A DNA stretch of 53,839 nt from an uncultured Bacilli bacterium (GTDB taxonomy: Bacteria > Bacillota_I > Bacilli_A > RF39 > UBA660). This document shows positions 9,776 to 17,971 of this stretch, piece by piece (the first letter of the stretch is position 1; each line of letters starts with the position of its first letter). The notes under the pieces were generated by a model. That model worked only from the letters and a program-made list of their open reading frames with translations, ran no database searches and was not told the DNA's origin. A program made the position numbers and the translations under genes. The DNA lies in the NCBI GenBank assembly GCA_944363915.1, contig CALVVR010000005.1:1-53839 (forward strand), read 5' to 3'.

Positions 9776-10905
9776 AAATTAGATTTAATATATTCACATA
9801 TTTTTTTATTTATTTCATCAACTGATAACATTTTACCATTTTTGCTACATTCTATTTTTTCAAAGCCATATAAATCAACTAATTCTAAATAAGCTTTTTC
9901 AGCATTAATTAAATGTTCGGAGTTAGATTCGTGCTGGTCAAATTTCTCTTTTCTATTTTTTCTTATTTCTAATGATACTTCATAAGGCACGTGTAAAAAT
10001 ATTTTAAGATCTGGTTTAGGTAATTCTAAAAAATCGAATTCTAATTTTTCAATCCATTTATAAGTTTTTAATCTTTCTTTTTTATCTTTTACTTTACCTG
10101 CTTGATGGGCCATATTAGAGTAAGTATATCGATCTAATACTACGTTATACCCATCGTTTAACATTTCATTTATTTTATTAATATTATATTTACGATCTGC
10201 CGCATAATATAAAGAAGCTATTTCAAAACTGACATTAGCAGCTCCTTCAGGAAACCAACCATGACAAACATTTTCTTTTCCTAGATAAGGACCAGCAATT
10301 ATTTTACCAGTTGGGCTATCATAACAAGGAAAAGAAAAATATTTAAAATTATATTCTTTTAGATTTTCAACTATTTTTTTACTTTGCGTTTCTTTACCTG
10401 AACAGTCAGTTCCTTCTATAACAATTATTTTTCCCTTTTTTCTTTCATATAAAACATGTTGATAATTTATTCCATTATCACTATTTTCGCCTAAAACTAT
10501 TTTATTGTATTTGCTTTTATCAAATTGAGGAAAATAGACATCAGCATCACTTTTTGCATTTATTTCCGTTAAGTATAATCTATCTGCTTTATCAACAAAT
10601 TGTCGATATAAAGAAGCACCACCGATTATAAAAACATCTTTATCTTTAATGAAATTATTTAACTCATCTAAATTATTAAATTTAATTACTTCATCAGGTA
10701 ACTTTGTTTTTTCAGAAGATAAAACTATATGAGTTCTTTTAGGAAGAACTCTACCTAGCGAAACAAAAGTGTTATACCCCATAACAATAGTTTGATTTAT
10801 AGTTTTCTCTTTAAAAAATTTTAAATCATTTGGTAAGTGCCAAATAAGGCCATTATTTTTCCCCAATTCATTATTTTTGCCAATCGCAGCAATTATACTA
10901 ATCAT
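9763..10905 (-). CDS. Bifunctional dihydrofolate reductase / thymidylate kinase (DHFR-TMK fusion)
   Basis: Residues 1-156 are a DHFR: MISIIAAIGKNNELGKNNGL, the active-site Asp27 in LPNDLKFFK and the NADPH-site GGASLYRQF (95-103). After YERKKGK a dTMP kinase begins at once: P-loop GTDCSGKET (165-173), DRY at 258-260 and a lid-like Arg-rich segment near 315. Total 380 residues with no stop or frameshift between the halves. DHFR regenerates the tetrahydrofolate used by ThyA, and TMK phosphorylates the dTMP that ThyA makes; thyA lies nine bases upstream. I know DHFR fused to ThyA in protists but not this combination as a standard bacterial protein. Confidence 0.93.
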   Translation of the reverse strand: MISIIAAIGKNNELGKNNGLIWHLPNDLKFFKEKTINQTIVMGYNTFVSLGRVLPKRTHIVLSSEKTKLPDEVIKFNNLDELNNFIKDKDVFIIGGASLYRQFVDKADRLYLTEINAKSDADVYFPQFDKSKYNKIVLGENSDNGINYQHVLYERKKGKIIVIEGTDCSGKETQSKKIVENLKEYNFKYFSFPCYDSPTGKIIAGPYLGKENVCHGWFPEGAANVSFEIASLYYAADRKYNINKINEMLNDGYNVVLDRYTYSNMAHQAGKVKDKKERLKTYKWIEKLEFDFLELPKPDLKIFLHVPYEVSLEIRKNRKEKFDQHESNSEHLINAEKAYLELVDLYGFEKIECSKNGKMLSVDEINKKICEYIKSNLKPE

Positions 10906-10914
10906 AACTTCCTC

Positions 10915-11814
10915 CTACTGTGATATTTCAAATTTAATTGGTCCATGATGTTCATAATCAACTATTTTTATATCATTACAATCTTTAGAATTATCAAACT
11001 GATAAAAATCTTTAATATTAGGATTTATCCATAAGCTTGGAGCTTTAATATTTGGTAATGTTTCAAATCTAGCAATTTGTTCTTTAATTCCATCTATTTG
11101 ATTTACATAAATATGAGCATCTTTAATACTCCAATCAATTGTTCCCGGTTTTAAATCACAAACGTGGGCAATTAAACTAAGTAATACGGCATATTGTGTA
11201 ACGTTAAAAGGTAGTCCTAAAGGAACATCACAGCTTCTTTGATGAACCCATAAATTCAATTTACCATCAGTAACATCCCACTCACTACTCCAAACACAAC
11301 TAGGCAAAACTGCTGTTTCTAAATAATCATCTTGCCATAAAGACATTACTAGTCTGCGATCATTAGGATTATTTTTTATTGCATTAATTAATTTATCAAT
11401 CAATTTAAATTTGTCAACAATATAACCATAAGCAGTTCCAATTGTGTAAGCATATTTTTTATCAAATTTTTTAACAATGTCTTTTTTTACTAATTTACCA
11501 TCTTCTAAAACCATTTGATTTGCATGCCACTCACCATTTTCATCAATTTGCCATTCATCCCAAATATGAACATTCCTATCTTGTAACCATCTAACGTCAT
11601 TAGATTGTGCTTGATAAATCCACAGCATTTCTAAAATTGCTTGTCTAAAATATAATTGTTTTGTCGTTAAAACAGGAAATTCTTTTGCTAAGTTGAATTT
11701 TAAATGATAACTAGGTATTTTGATCGTATTAGTTCCAGTTCTATTTTCTACTTTTTTTCCTTCTTTTAAAATTTTCTTACACAATTTTATATATTCTTTA
11801 TCCCATTTTGTCAT
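10915..11814 (-). CDS. thyA: Thymidylate synthase ThyA
   Basis: Makes dTMP from dUMP with methylene-tetrahydrofolate. Conserved sites are ENRTGTNTIKI near the start (dUMP phosphate Arg), the catalytic Cys in LPSCVWSSEW, RSCDVPLGLPFNVTQY and DAHIYVNQID. The Cys context, with Val where most enzymes have His, resembles the B. subtilis ThyA/phage phi3T class as I remember it. I start at ATG 11814, because AGGTGG lies four bases before it; an in-frame TTG six codons earlier has no ribosome site. This gives 299 residues. It is placed between hemW and the DHFR-TMK gene in one transcription unit. Confidence 0.95.
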   Translation of the reverse strand: MTKWDKEYIKLCKKILKEGKKVENRTGTNTIKIPSYHLKFNLAKEFPVLTTKQLYFRQAILEMLWIYQAQSNDVRWLQDRNVHIWDEWQIDENGEWHANQMVLEDGKLVKKDIVKKFDKKYAYTIGTAYGYIVDKFKLIDKLINAIKNNPNDRRLVMSLWQDDYLETAVLPSCVWSSEWDVTDGKLNLWVHQRSCDVPLGLPFNVTQYAVLLSLIAHVCDLKPGTIDWSIKDAHIYVNQIDGIKEQIARFETLPNIKAPSLWINPNIKDFYQFDNSKDCNDIKIVDYEHHGPIKFEISQ

Positions 11815-11843
11815 ACTACCACCTATTATCAATTTTAACTTAA

Positions 11844-12920
11844 TTAAATTTTCAAGTCAATAAAATTAACTAAAATTGTATTAGAAATATAAATATAATC
11901 AGGATTTATTTTTAGATGATTATTATTAATTAATAATTTACCTTCTTTTAACATTTGTTTTACAATATCAATATTAAAAATATCAATATTATATTTCATT
12001 TTAAATTCTAACATATTAATTCCTTCTAATTTTCTAAATCCTAAAATAAACTCATTTTCTATTTTTTCTTTTTTGGATAATTTATGACTTTCTAATATAT
12101 AATTACCATTTAAATAATTTTGATAAGATTTAGTATTATCATATCTAATACCATCAATATATCCAGATGCACCAATCCCAAAGCCATAATATTCTAAATT
12201 ATTCCAATAAACTAAATTATGTTTAGAACAATATCCTTTCTTGGCAAAATTGCTTATTTCATAATGAATATAATTATTTAACTTTTGATTAATCAACTGA
12301 TACATTTGAAAATCTAAATCTTCATCAATATTAGTTACATTATCAATATATATTTTCGTATGTGGTTCGATTATTAAAGAATAAGTCGATATATGATTAA
12401 CATCTAAACTTAAAATAAACTCTAAATCATCTTCTAACTCTTTTAGAGTTTGATTGGGCATTCCATACATTAAATCAATATTTATATTAAAATTATATTG
12501 TTTTAATAAACTAACTAAATTAACTACTTCTCCTTTAGTATGTTTTCTATTTAAAAACTTTAAATGTTTTGGATTAACGGTTTGTACACCTATACTAATT
12601 CTATTAACACCATATTTTTTTAATAATTTAATTTTATCTAAGCTTAAATCGACATTAGTTTCAACAGTAAATTCTATTTTTTCAAAATTAAATAATTTAG
12701 TTAATTTTAATAATTTTTCTAGTTGGCTAACATTTAATGAAGTCGGTGTCCCACCACCAATATAAATTGTATCAATTAGTTCATTTTTATATTTTTCTTT
12801 TATTTCTTTTTCTAATGCAATTAAATAATTATCTATCCATTTTTCATTATAATAAAATTTACAAAAATCACAATATGAACAAATACTTTTGCAAAATGGA
12901 ATATGAATATATATGGACAT
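11844..12920 (-). CDS. hemW: HemW-like radical SAM protein
   Basis: Often annotated as oxygen-independent coproporphyrinogen III oxidase, but HemW proteins act as haem chaperones. The 358 residues begin with IHIPFCKSICSYCDFCKFYY, giving CxxxCxxC for the 4Fe-4S cluster; GGGTPTSL (SAM-binding region) and GVNRISIGVQT follow. It lacks the extra N-terminal part of true HemN. The C-terminal domain is the usual HemN_C (ENEFILGFRKLEGIN). No other haem gene is visible here. The ribosome site is weak. First gene of the thyA group, with the tRNA terminator just upstream. Confidence 0.88.
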   Translation of the reverse strand: MSIYIHIPFCKSICSYCDFCKFYYNEKWIDNYLIALEKEIKEKYKNELIDTIYIGGGTPTSLNVSQLEKLLKLTKLFNFEKIEFTVETNVDLSLDKIKLLKKYGVNRISIGVQTVNPKHLKFLNRKHTKGEVVNLVSLLKQYNFNINIDLMYGMPNQTLKELEDDLEFILSLDVNHISTYSLIIEPHTKIYIDNVTNIDEDLDFQMYQLINQKLNNYIHYEISNFAKKGYCSKHNLVYWNNLEYYGFGIGASGYIDGIRYDNTKSYQNYLNGNYILESHKLSKKEKIENEFILGFRKLEGINMLEFKMKYNIDIFNIDIVKQMLKEGKLLINNNHLKINPDYIYISNTILVNFIDLKI

Positions 12921-12955
12921 TAAATCAACTTCTTTCTTAAAATTTATTTTAATTA

Positions 12956-12982
12956 AAAAAACCTTTAGTTAAAAGGTTTTTT
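12956..12982 (-). terminator. Terminator of tRNA-Arg
   Basis: AAAAAACCTTT and AAAGGTTTTTT arms around a 5-base loop, about ten bases after the tRNA 3' end on the minus strand. Confidence 0.8.
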
Positions 12983-12990
12983 ATTTTAAA

Positions 12991-13067
12991 TGGTGTCCCA
13001 GGAGGGATTCGAACCCCCGACCGCTGCCTTAGAAGGGCATTGCTCTATCCAACTGAGCTACTGAGAC
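12991..13067 (-). tRNA. tRNA-Arg (anticodon TCT), CCA encoded
   Basis: Read on the minus strand: acceptor GTCTCAG/CTGGGAC, D arm GCTC...GAGC, anticodon loop CTTCTAA with TCT at 13031-13033, T arm with GGTTCGAATCC, discriminator A and encoded CCA. It reads AGA, the main Arg codon in this AT-rich DNA. Confidence 0.95.
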
Positions 13068-13087
13068 AAAATAGCTAGAACGTATTA

Positions 13088-13116
13088 ATTATACAACATA
13101 TTAATCGAATATTCAA
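13088..13116 (-). promoter_or_regulatory. Promoter of tRNA-Arg
   Basis: TTGAAT (13111-13116), 17-base spacer and TATAAT (13088-13093) on the minus strand, ending about 20 bases before the mature tRNA. Confidence 0.8.
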
Positions 13117-13176
13117 GCCTTTTACTTTATTTTTTTTTAAATTCTTGATATAATTATTAAAAGAAAGGTGATGTTT

Positions 13177-14031
13177 TTGAAAAAAGTACGGAAAGCTGTT
13201 ATTCCAGTAGCTGGTATGGGAACAAGATTTTTACCAGTAACTAAATCTGTTCCGAAAGAAATGCTACCAATTATTGATAAACCAACTTTACAATATATTG
13301 TTGAAGAATGTGTTGCAAGTGGTATTGAAGAAATTTTATTTATAACTAGCCCTTATAAAAGAAATGTCGAAGATCATTTTGATCAAAGTTTTGAACTAGA
13401 AACAAGATTAGAAAGAAATAACAAACTAAAAGAATTAGAAATTGTACAAAACATATCTAAAATGTGTAGAATTTATTATACTAGACAAGGAGAGCCATTA
13501 GGTAGTGGTCATGCCATTAAATTAGCTAAAAATTTTATTGGAGATGAACCATTCGCTGTATTATATGGTGATGACTTGATGAAATCAAAAACACCGGTTT
13601 TAAGGCAATTAATTGATGTCTATGAAAAATATGATTGTAATGTTATTGGTGTTCAAGAAGTTGATCCTAGTCTAGTTTATAAATATGGTATTATTGAATT
13701 TGAACAAGGGGATAAAATAAAAAGTATTATCGAAAAGCCTAGTGTCGAAGAAGCTCCAAGTAATTTTGCTGGTTTAGGTAGATATATTGTTAAACCAGAA
13801 GTATTTAACGAACTAGAAAAACTATCTAAAGGAAAAGGTAATGAATATCAATTCACTGATGGTATGTTAACCCTAATGAAAAAACAAGATTTCTATGCTT
13901 GCAAGTTCGAAGGAACTTATTACGATATTGGTAATCAATTAGGATATTTAAAAGCTAATATTGCTTTTGCTTTAGATAGAGACGACTTAAAAGACGATTT
14001 AAAAGCATTTTTAAAAGAGATTAACAACTAA
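13177..14031 (+). CDS. galU: UTP-glucose-1-phosphate uridylyltransferase
   Basis: Makes UDP-glucose for cell-surface glycans and glycolipids. Nucleotidyltransferase fold with VIPVAGMGTRFLPVTKSVPKEMLPI at the start (split by the usual G-loop), YGDDL near 115, and IIEKP and GRYIVKPEVF later. 284 residues is normal. I start at TTG 13177 because AAAGGTGAT is four bases before it and the protein then begins MKKVRKAVIP, as in B. subtilis GtaB; GTG 13168 and ATG 13171 lie inside that ribosome site. A TATAAT is at 13149-13154. The gene ends inside a shared terminator with thrS, overlapping it by four bases. Confidence 0.95.
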   Translation: MKKVRKAVIPVAGMGTRFLPVTKSVPKEMLPIIDKPTLQYIVEECVASGIEEILFITSPYKRNVEDHFDQSFELETRLERNNKLKELEIVQNISKMCRIYYTRQGEPLGSGHAIKLAKNFIGDEPFAVLYGDDLMKSKTPVLRQLIDVYEKYDCNVIGVQEVDPSLVYKYGIIEFEQGDKIKSIIEKPSVEEAPSNFAGLGRYIVKPEVFNELEKLSKGKGNEYQFTDGMLTLMKKQDFYACKFEGTYYDIGNQLGYLKANIAFALDRDDLKDDLKAFLKEINN

Positions 14032-14039
14032 TCTCTTTT
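14013..14039. terminator. Bidirectional terminator shared by galU and thrS
   Basis: A perfect 11-bp stem (14013-14023 with 14029-14039, loop of 5) with A-run and T-run. The galU stop (14029-14031) and the thrS stop (14028-14030, reverse) both lie in it, so the hairpin is made of the last codons of both genes. Confidence 0.85.
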
Positions 14040-15785
14040 ATTTTGAATATTATCTAATAATAATTTTACAAATTCATCTTTACTAACAGTCGTTGTTTTT
14101 TCACTACCATGTTTGCGATAACTTATTAAATTATTATCAACTTCTTTTTGACCTAATATTAAAGTGAATGGTAGCTTTTTAACAACACTTTCCCGCATTC
14201 TATAACTCAATTTTTCTTCTCTATTATCTATTTCAACTCGAACATCATTATTTAATAATTCACTATAAATTTCTTTAGCATATTCTAAATGATGTTCATT
14301 ATTAACAGGTATAACATTAACTTGAACAGGAGCTAGCCAAGTAGGAAGAGCACCTTTAGTTTCTTCTAATATGAAGGCAGTAAAACGATCAAATGTTCCA
14401 AAAATTGCTCGATGGATGACAACTGGTGTTTTCTTTTCTCCATTATTGTCGATATAAGTTAATTCAAATCTTCTTGGTAACAAAAAATCTAATTGGCAAG
14501 TTGATAAAGTTACTTCTGGTCCTACTGCTGGTTTTACTTCAACATCTAATTTAGGGCCATAGAAAGCTGCTTCACCAATAGCTTCAAAATAAGGGATTCC
14601 CAATTCATTTAAAACATCTCGCAATTTATTTTCAGCATTATCCCACATTTCGTCATCATCAAAATATTTTTCCTTATCATTCTTATCTCTTAATGACAAT
14701 CTAAATTTATAATCTTTGATACCAAAATCTTTATAAACAGCTAAAATTAAATTTACAACTTGTTTAAATTCATCTTTTATTTGTTCTGGTGTTACAAATA
14801 GATGAGCATCGTTTTGACACATACATCTTACTCGTTCTAAACCTTTGACAGCTCCAGATGCTTCATATCTAAAATCAGTGGCGAATTCACCAATTCTAAT
14901 TGGCAAATCACGATAAGAATGTAATTTATTTTTATATATTAACATATGATGTGGACAGTTCATCGGTCTTAAAACAAACTCTTCTTCATCAACTTTCATC
15001 ATTGGAAACATATTTTCTTTATAATGATCCCAATGACCACTTGTTTTATATAAATTAACAGTTCCTACACAAGGTGTATAAACATGGTTATAACCTAATT
15101 TTCTTTCTTTATCATAAATATAATTTTCCAACTGTTTTCTAATAATTGCTCCGTTAGGTAACCATAAAGGCATCCCTGCGCCAACTAATTCATGATTCAT
15201 ATATATTTCTTGTTCTTTACCTATTTTTCGATGGTCTCTTAATTTTGCTTCTTCTAAATAAGCTAAGTGCTCTTTTAATTCTTCTTCTGTTTCATAACAA
15301 ACACCATATACTCTTTGTAAAGCTTTATTTTTCGAATCTCCCTTAAAATAAGCACCGCTTACTTTAAGTAATTTGAAATGTTTTAATTGCTTAACAGACT
15401 CTACATGTGGACCACGGCAAAGATCAGTAAAATCTCCTTGAGTATAACAAGAAATAACTGTGTCATCACTCATATTATTGATTAAATCAATTTTATATGG
15501 ATCATTTTTAAATTTTTCTAAAGCTTGTTCTCTTGTTAATTCTTCACGATATATTCTTTTACCATCTTTAGCGATTTTTTTCATTTCTTTTTCGATTTTT
15601 TCTAAATCACTATCTTTTATTACTTCATCACCTAAATCAATATCGTAATAAAATCCTTCTTCAATAACTGGTCCTACCCAAAATAAAGCATTGGGATATA
15701 AGTGTTTAACAGCTTGCGCTAAAAGATGAGCACAGCTATGATTTAAAATATTTAATTTTTCATCTTCTTTAATATTTTTTAACAT
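14028..15785 (-). CDS. thrS: Threonyl-tRNA synthetase lacking the N-terminal TGS domain
   Basis: Charges tRNA-Thr. The 585 residues begin at the editing domain: HSCAH (His16, His20) and CRGPHV are its catalytic residues and are intact. The class II core has MNCPHH, FRYEASGAVKGLERVR and HRAIFGTFDRF; an anticodon-binding domain ends the protein. E. coli ThrS is about 640 residues because of a TGS (N1) domain of some 60 residues that is absent here. The start is firm: GGAGGG lies six bases before ATG, so TGS is not hidden by a wrong start. A 161-residue unknown ORF overlaps the start by 17 bases, and both lie behind a T-box leader. Confidence 0.95.
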   Translation of the reverse strand: MLKNIKEDEKLNILNHSCAHLLAQAVKHLYPNALFWVGPVIEEGFYYDIDLGDEVIKDSDLEKIEKEMKKIAKDGKRIYREELTREQALEKFKNDPYKIDLINNMSDDTVISCYTQGDFTDLCRGPHVESVKQLKHFKLLKVSGAYFKGDSKNKALQRVYGVCYETEEELKEHLAYLEEAKLRDHRKIGKEQEIYMNHELVGAGMPLWLPNGAIIRKQLENYIYDKERKLGYNHVYTPCVGTVNLYKTSGHWDHYKENMFPMMKVDEEEFVLRPMNCPHHMLIYKNKLHSYRDLPIRIGEFATDFRYEASGAVKGLERVRCMCQNDAHLFVTPEQIKDEFKQVVNLILAVYKDFGIKDYKFRLSLRDKNDKEKYFDDDEMWDNAENKLRDVLNELGIPYFEAIGEAAFYGPKLDVEVKPAVGPEVTLSTCQLDFLLPRRFELTYIDNNGEKKTPVVIHRAIFGTFDRFTAFILEETKGALPTWLAPVQVNVIPVNNEHHLEYAKEIYSELLNNDVRVEIDNREEKLSYRMRESVVKKLPFTLILGQKEVDNNLISYRKHGSEKTTTVSKDEFVKLLLDNIQNKRD

Positions 15786-16254
15786 AACTTTTCCCTCCTA
15801 ATTCATCAACTTTAGAACTACGATTAATTTCGTTTAAAATTTCAATTGTTCCTTCTATTTGCTCTTTTTCATATAAAAGCATTTGCATTCTTCCCCATAA
15901 ATTAATTAATTCAGATAATTGATAAATCCTAACTTTCTTTAACTCTGTAATTTGGTTTTCAACAGTTCCTAAACTTCCTAACCTTCTAAGTTCTTGGGGA
16001 TTAATATATGGCGCAACATCGCCATGGCAATCACTAACTAATAAAATTTTATTAGTCAATACTAATTCAATGTTAGCTGAAACGAACTCAAACGATAAAG
16101 CTAAAACATAAGGATTATCAAAACTTTTCAAATGTTTATGAGTTAAATTATTGCAATCAACATAATGGCCATCATTTAAATATTGAATGACAAATTCCTC
16201 CATTTTAATCGTATCTTTGGTTTTATCAAACCTATCTAATTTTTTCTTTTTCAT
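15769..16254 (-). CDS. Unknown protein encoded between T-box leader and thrS
   Basis: 161 residues; I do not recognise the family. Lysine-rich start (MKKKKLDRFDKTKD), a central hydrophobic alternating stretch (YVLALSFEFVSANIELVLTNKILLVSDCHGD) that looks like two or three beta strands, then charged helices (LRRLGSLGTVENQITELKK, QMLLYEKEQIEGTIEILNEI). No signal peptide. It begins after GGAGTAATTT and its last 17 bases overlap thrS. Its position between the Thr T-box and thrS implies expression when tRNA-Thr is uncharged. It does not look like the missing TGS domain, which has a ubiquitin-like fold and different motifs. Confidence 0.7.
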   Translation of the reverse strand: MKKKKLDRFDKTKDTIKMEEFVIQYLNDGHYVDCNNLTHKHLKSFDNPYVLALSFEFVSANIELVLTNKILLVSDCHGDVAPYINPQELRRLGSLGTVENQITELKKVRIYQLSELINLWGRMQMLLYEKEQIEGTIEILNEINRSSKVDELGGKSYVKKY

Positions 16255-16271
16255 AAATTACTCCTCAAAAA

Positions 16272-16473
16272 TATAAAAACACTCCTCAAATAAAGGAGTG
16301 TTTAAAACACGGTACCATCCTAATTGGAACTTAATTAAAATAACGGAATTAACCGGAAACCTCTTTCGAGCTCTACTCCTAGGTAGTAACTTTTAAATCT
16401 TATTATTGGTCTTTCACCATCACCAACTCGCTTAAAACAGTCTTTTAAAAGTCATGTCCTAATCAACATATTT
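16272..16473 (-). promoter_or_regulatory. T-box riboswitch (threonine) controlling orf161-thrS
   Basis: On the minus strand the leader contains the T-box core AGGATGGTACCGTG (about 16307-16321), paired alternatives, and a terminator AAACACTCC/GGAGTGTTT with a T-run (16274-16303). Upstream is Stem I with a GGTGAAAG bulge; GTTACTACC in its 3' side can supply an ACT or ACC threonine specifier. Uncharged tRNA-Thr should stabilise the antiterminator. The exact specifier triplet is inference. Confidence 0.9.
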
Positions 16474-16479
16474 ACTTAT

Positions 16480-16507
16480 ATTCTAACACATTAATCTTTT
16501 TTGTCAA
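16480..16507 (-). promoter_or_regulatory. Promoter of the T-box leader
   Basis: TTGACA (16502-16507) and TAGAAT (16480-16485) with 16 bases between, on the minus strand. The -35 covers the stop codon of the upstream deacetylase gene. Confidence 0.7.
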
Positions 16508-17724
16508 TAAGTTTTAACATTTAAATTATAAATATTATTAACATTATCTTCTAAACTTTCGGGAACAGTAATCATATTTTTATCACCATCAGATATATAA
16601 CGATTATTTTCCAAAATTTCAAAATTCATTTCAATATCAAATTCAACACCGTTATTATCATAAGCTCTAATTCGCTTTAAGAATGTCTTATCAAAATTAG
16701 AACTAAATGGTGAAGACTCTGCTTCCCAACCTACTCTTAAAGCCGATTCTGTTTCATATTCCTTACCATTGTAACTACCATTTAAAATAACGGAAAAATT
16801 TTCATGGTCTTTATCATATGGTGAACCAAAAGGAAGAGCCACAATATTAACATACTTCCCAGGAATATATTTATCTAATAAGTTATATAAACTACCAATT
16901 TCTTGAGCTGATTTTTCTTTAGAGATTGTCGTGAAATCAGCATGAGAATAACTATGATTACCAACATCATAACCATGGTCAACCAACCAATTCAATATTT
17001 TTTCATTATATTCACTTTGTTGAAATAATCCGCCATTGACAAAAAAGGTTGCAGTGACATTAAAATCAGGATATTTTTGTTTAAATTGTTCTAGTACACC
17101 AACTGCTGAATTAGGATCAATAATAATTTCACCATTTTCATCTAATCCAGTTACTTTAATACTATTTTCAAGTCCATCATCAAAAGTTAAAACAATCGGA
17201 CTATATCCAGCTTCAACATCGACAATTCCATTAATATAATCTTCTAATCTAATCATCCGATAACCACTATTATAATAAAACTCTAAATCATTAATAAATG
17301 CTTCTTTCGTTCTTTGATAACCATCTTTATCAACGTTACCACCAGTATATTTATTATCAGTAATATTATGAATACCATGATACATCATAATAGGTACATC
17401 ACCTAATTCATTAACTTTTAATTCTTCATAATTTATACCTAATGAAACATAAATAGTTAAAGTATCATTTTTATTTATTTCTTGATCTACTTCAATACTT
17501 TGATCAAAAATTTTATCTTTTTCGAAAGAATTGACTTGTTCTTCGATTACTAAATTTAAATTATTCTCTTTTGCAAACGCTTCAGCCTCTGCTACCGTTT
17601 TATTAGTTAAGTCAATCATCAAGGTATTATCCTTAGGTTTTAATAAATAAATAACAGCTCCAACTATTAAAATTAAGACTATAATAGCGACAACAATTCG
17701 ATCATATCGCAATTTTCTTTTCAT
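16504..17724 (-). CDS. Membrane-anchored polysaccharide deacetylase with PASTA-like domain
   Basis: An N-terminal helix (VVAIIVLILIVGAVIYLL) anchors the protein with the rest outside. Next comes a PASTA-like repeat (MIDLTNKTVAEAEAFAKENN to TLTIYVSLG), which in other proteins senses peptidoglycan, then a NodB deacetylase domain with TFDDG (the metal and catalytic Asp pair) and NHSYSH (metal His pair). These are intact, so it should be an active carbohydrate esterase acting on peptidoglycan or another wall glycan. Start chosen at ATG 17724, since GGGTGAAG lies just before it; an ATG five codons earlier has no ribosome site. 406 residues. Confidence 0.9.
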   Translation of the reverse strand: MKRKLRYDRIVVAIIVLILIVGAVIYLLKPKDNTLMIDLTNKTVAEAEAFAKENNLNLVIEEQVNSFEKDKIFDQSIEVDQEINKNDTLTIYVSLGINYEELKVNELGDVPIMMYHGIHNITDNKYTGGNVDKDGYQRTKEAFINDLEFYYNSGYRMIRLEDYINGIVDVEAGYSPIVLTFDDGLENSIKVTGLDENGEIIIDPNSAVGVLEQFKQKYPDFNVTATFFVNGGLFQQSEYNEKILNWLVDHGYDVGNHSYSHADFTTISKEKSAQEIGSLYNLLDKYIPGKYVNIVALPFGSPYDKDHENFSVILNGSYNGKEYETESALRVGWEAESSPFSSNFDKTFLKRIRAYDNNGVEFDIEMNFEILENNRYISDGDKNMITVPESLEDNVNNIYNLNVKTY

Positions 17725-17775
17725 AACTTCACCCACCATAATATATTATACACCCAATCAATAATTTTATAAATA

Positions 17776-17784
17776 CATAAACTA
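17776..17784 (+). promoter_or_regulatory. Possible sporulation -10 element (CATAAACTA)
   Basis: CATAAACTA fits the late mother-cell sigma-K pattern CATAnnnTA and lies 16 bases before the first base of the GGTGA ribosome site of the 56-residue ORF. No good AC-type -35 is at 16 bases. The same nonamer precedes the coat-like gene at 25188. Confidence 0.3.
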
Positions 17785-17800
17785 ATATTAGGTGATATAT

Positions 17801-17971
17801 ATGTTCCATAGGTGGTCTCGAAATACTTGGTGTTTATGCTTACTTACTCTTATTATTATTTTTTGTTGGCAAGTTTTTATAACTTTCTTCATTATCACTC
17901 GTTTTAATTTACTTTTACTATTTATTTTATGGTTACTTATTTTATATGCTTTGTTCAGAATAATATGGTGA
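17801..17971 (+). CDS. Small two-helix membrane protein (56 aa)
   Basis: ATG at 17801 follows AGGTGA by five bases. The 56 residues begin MFHRWSRNTWCLCLLTLIII and are almost entirely hydrophobic after residue 12, in two helices split by TRFN, ending LFRIIW. Trp-rich; TGA stop at 17969-17971. The last 30 bases overlap the 3' end of the convergent YsxE-like gene. Coding is supported by the ribosome site and a clean frame, not by homology; I recognise no family. The setting among spore genes and the CATAAACTA element hint at a sporulation role. Confidence 0.5.
   Translation: MFHRWSRNTWCLCLLTLIIIFCWQVFITFFIITRFNLLLLFILWLLILYALFRIIW

Noticed and set aside
14028-15785. thrS N-terminal truncation by sequencing error
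   Set aside because: The ribosome site GGAGGG lies directly ahead of the ATG and the upstream frame codes for another protein.
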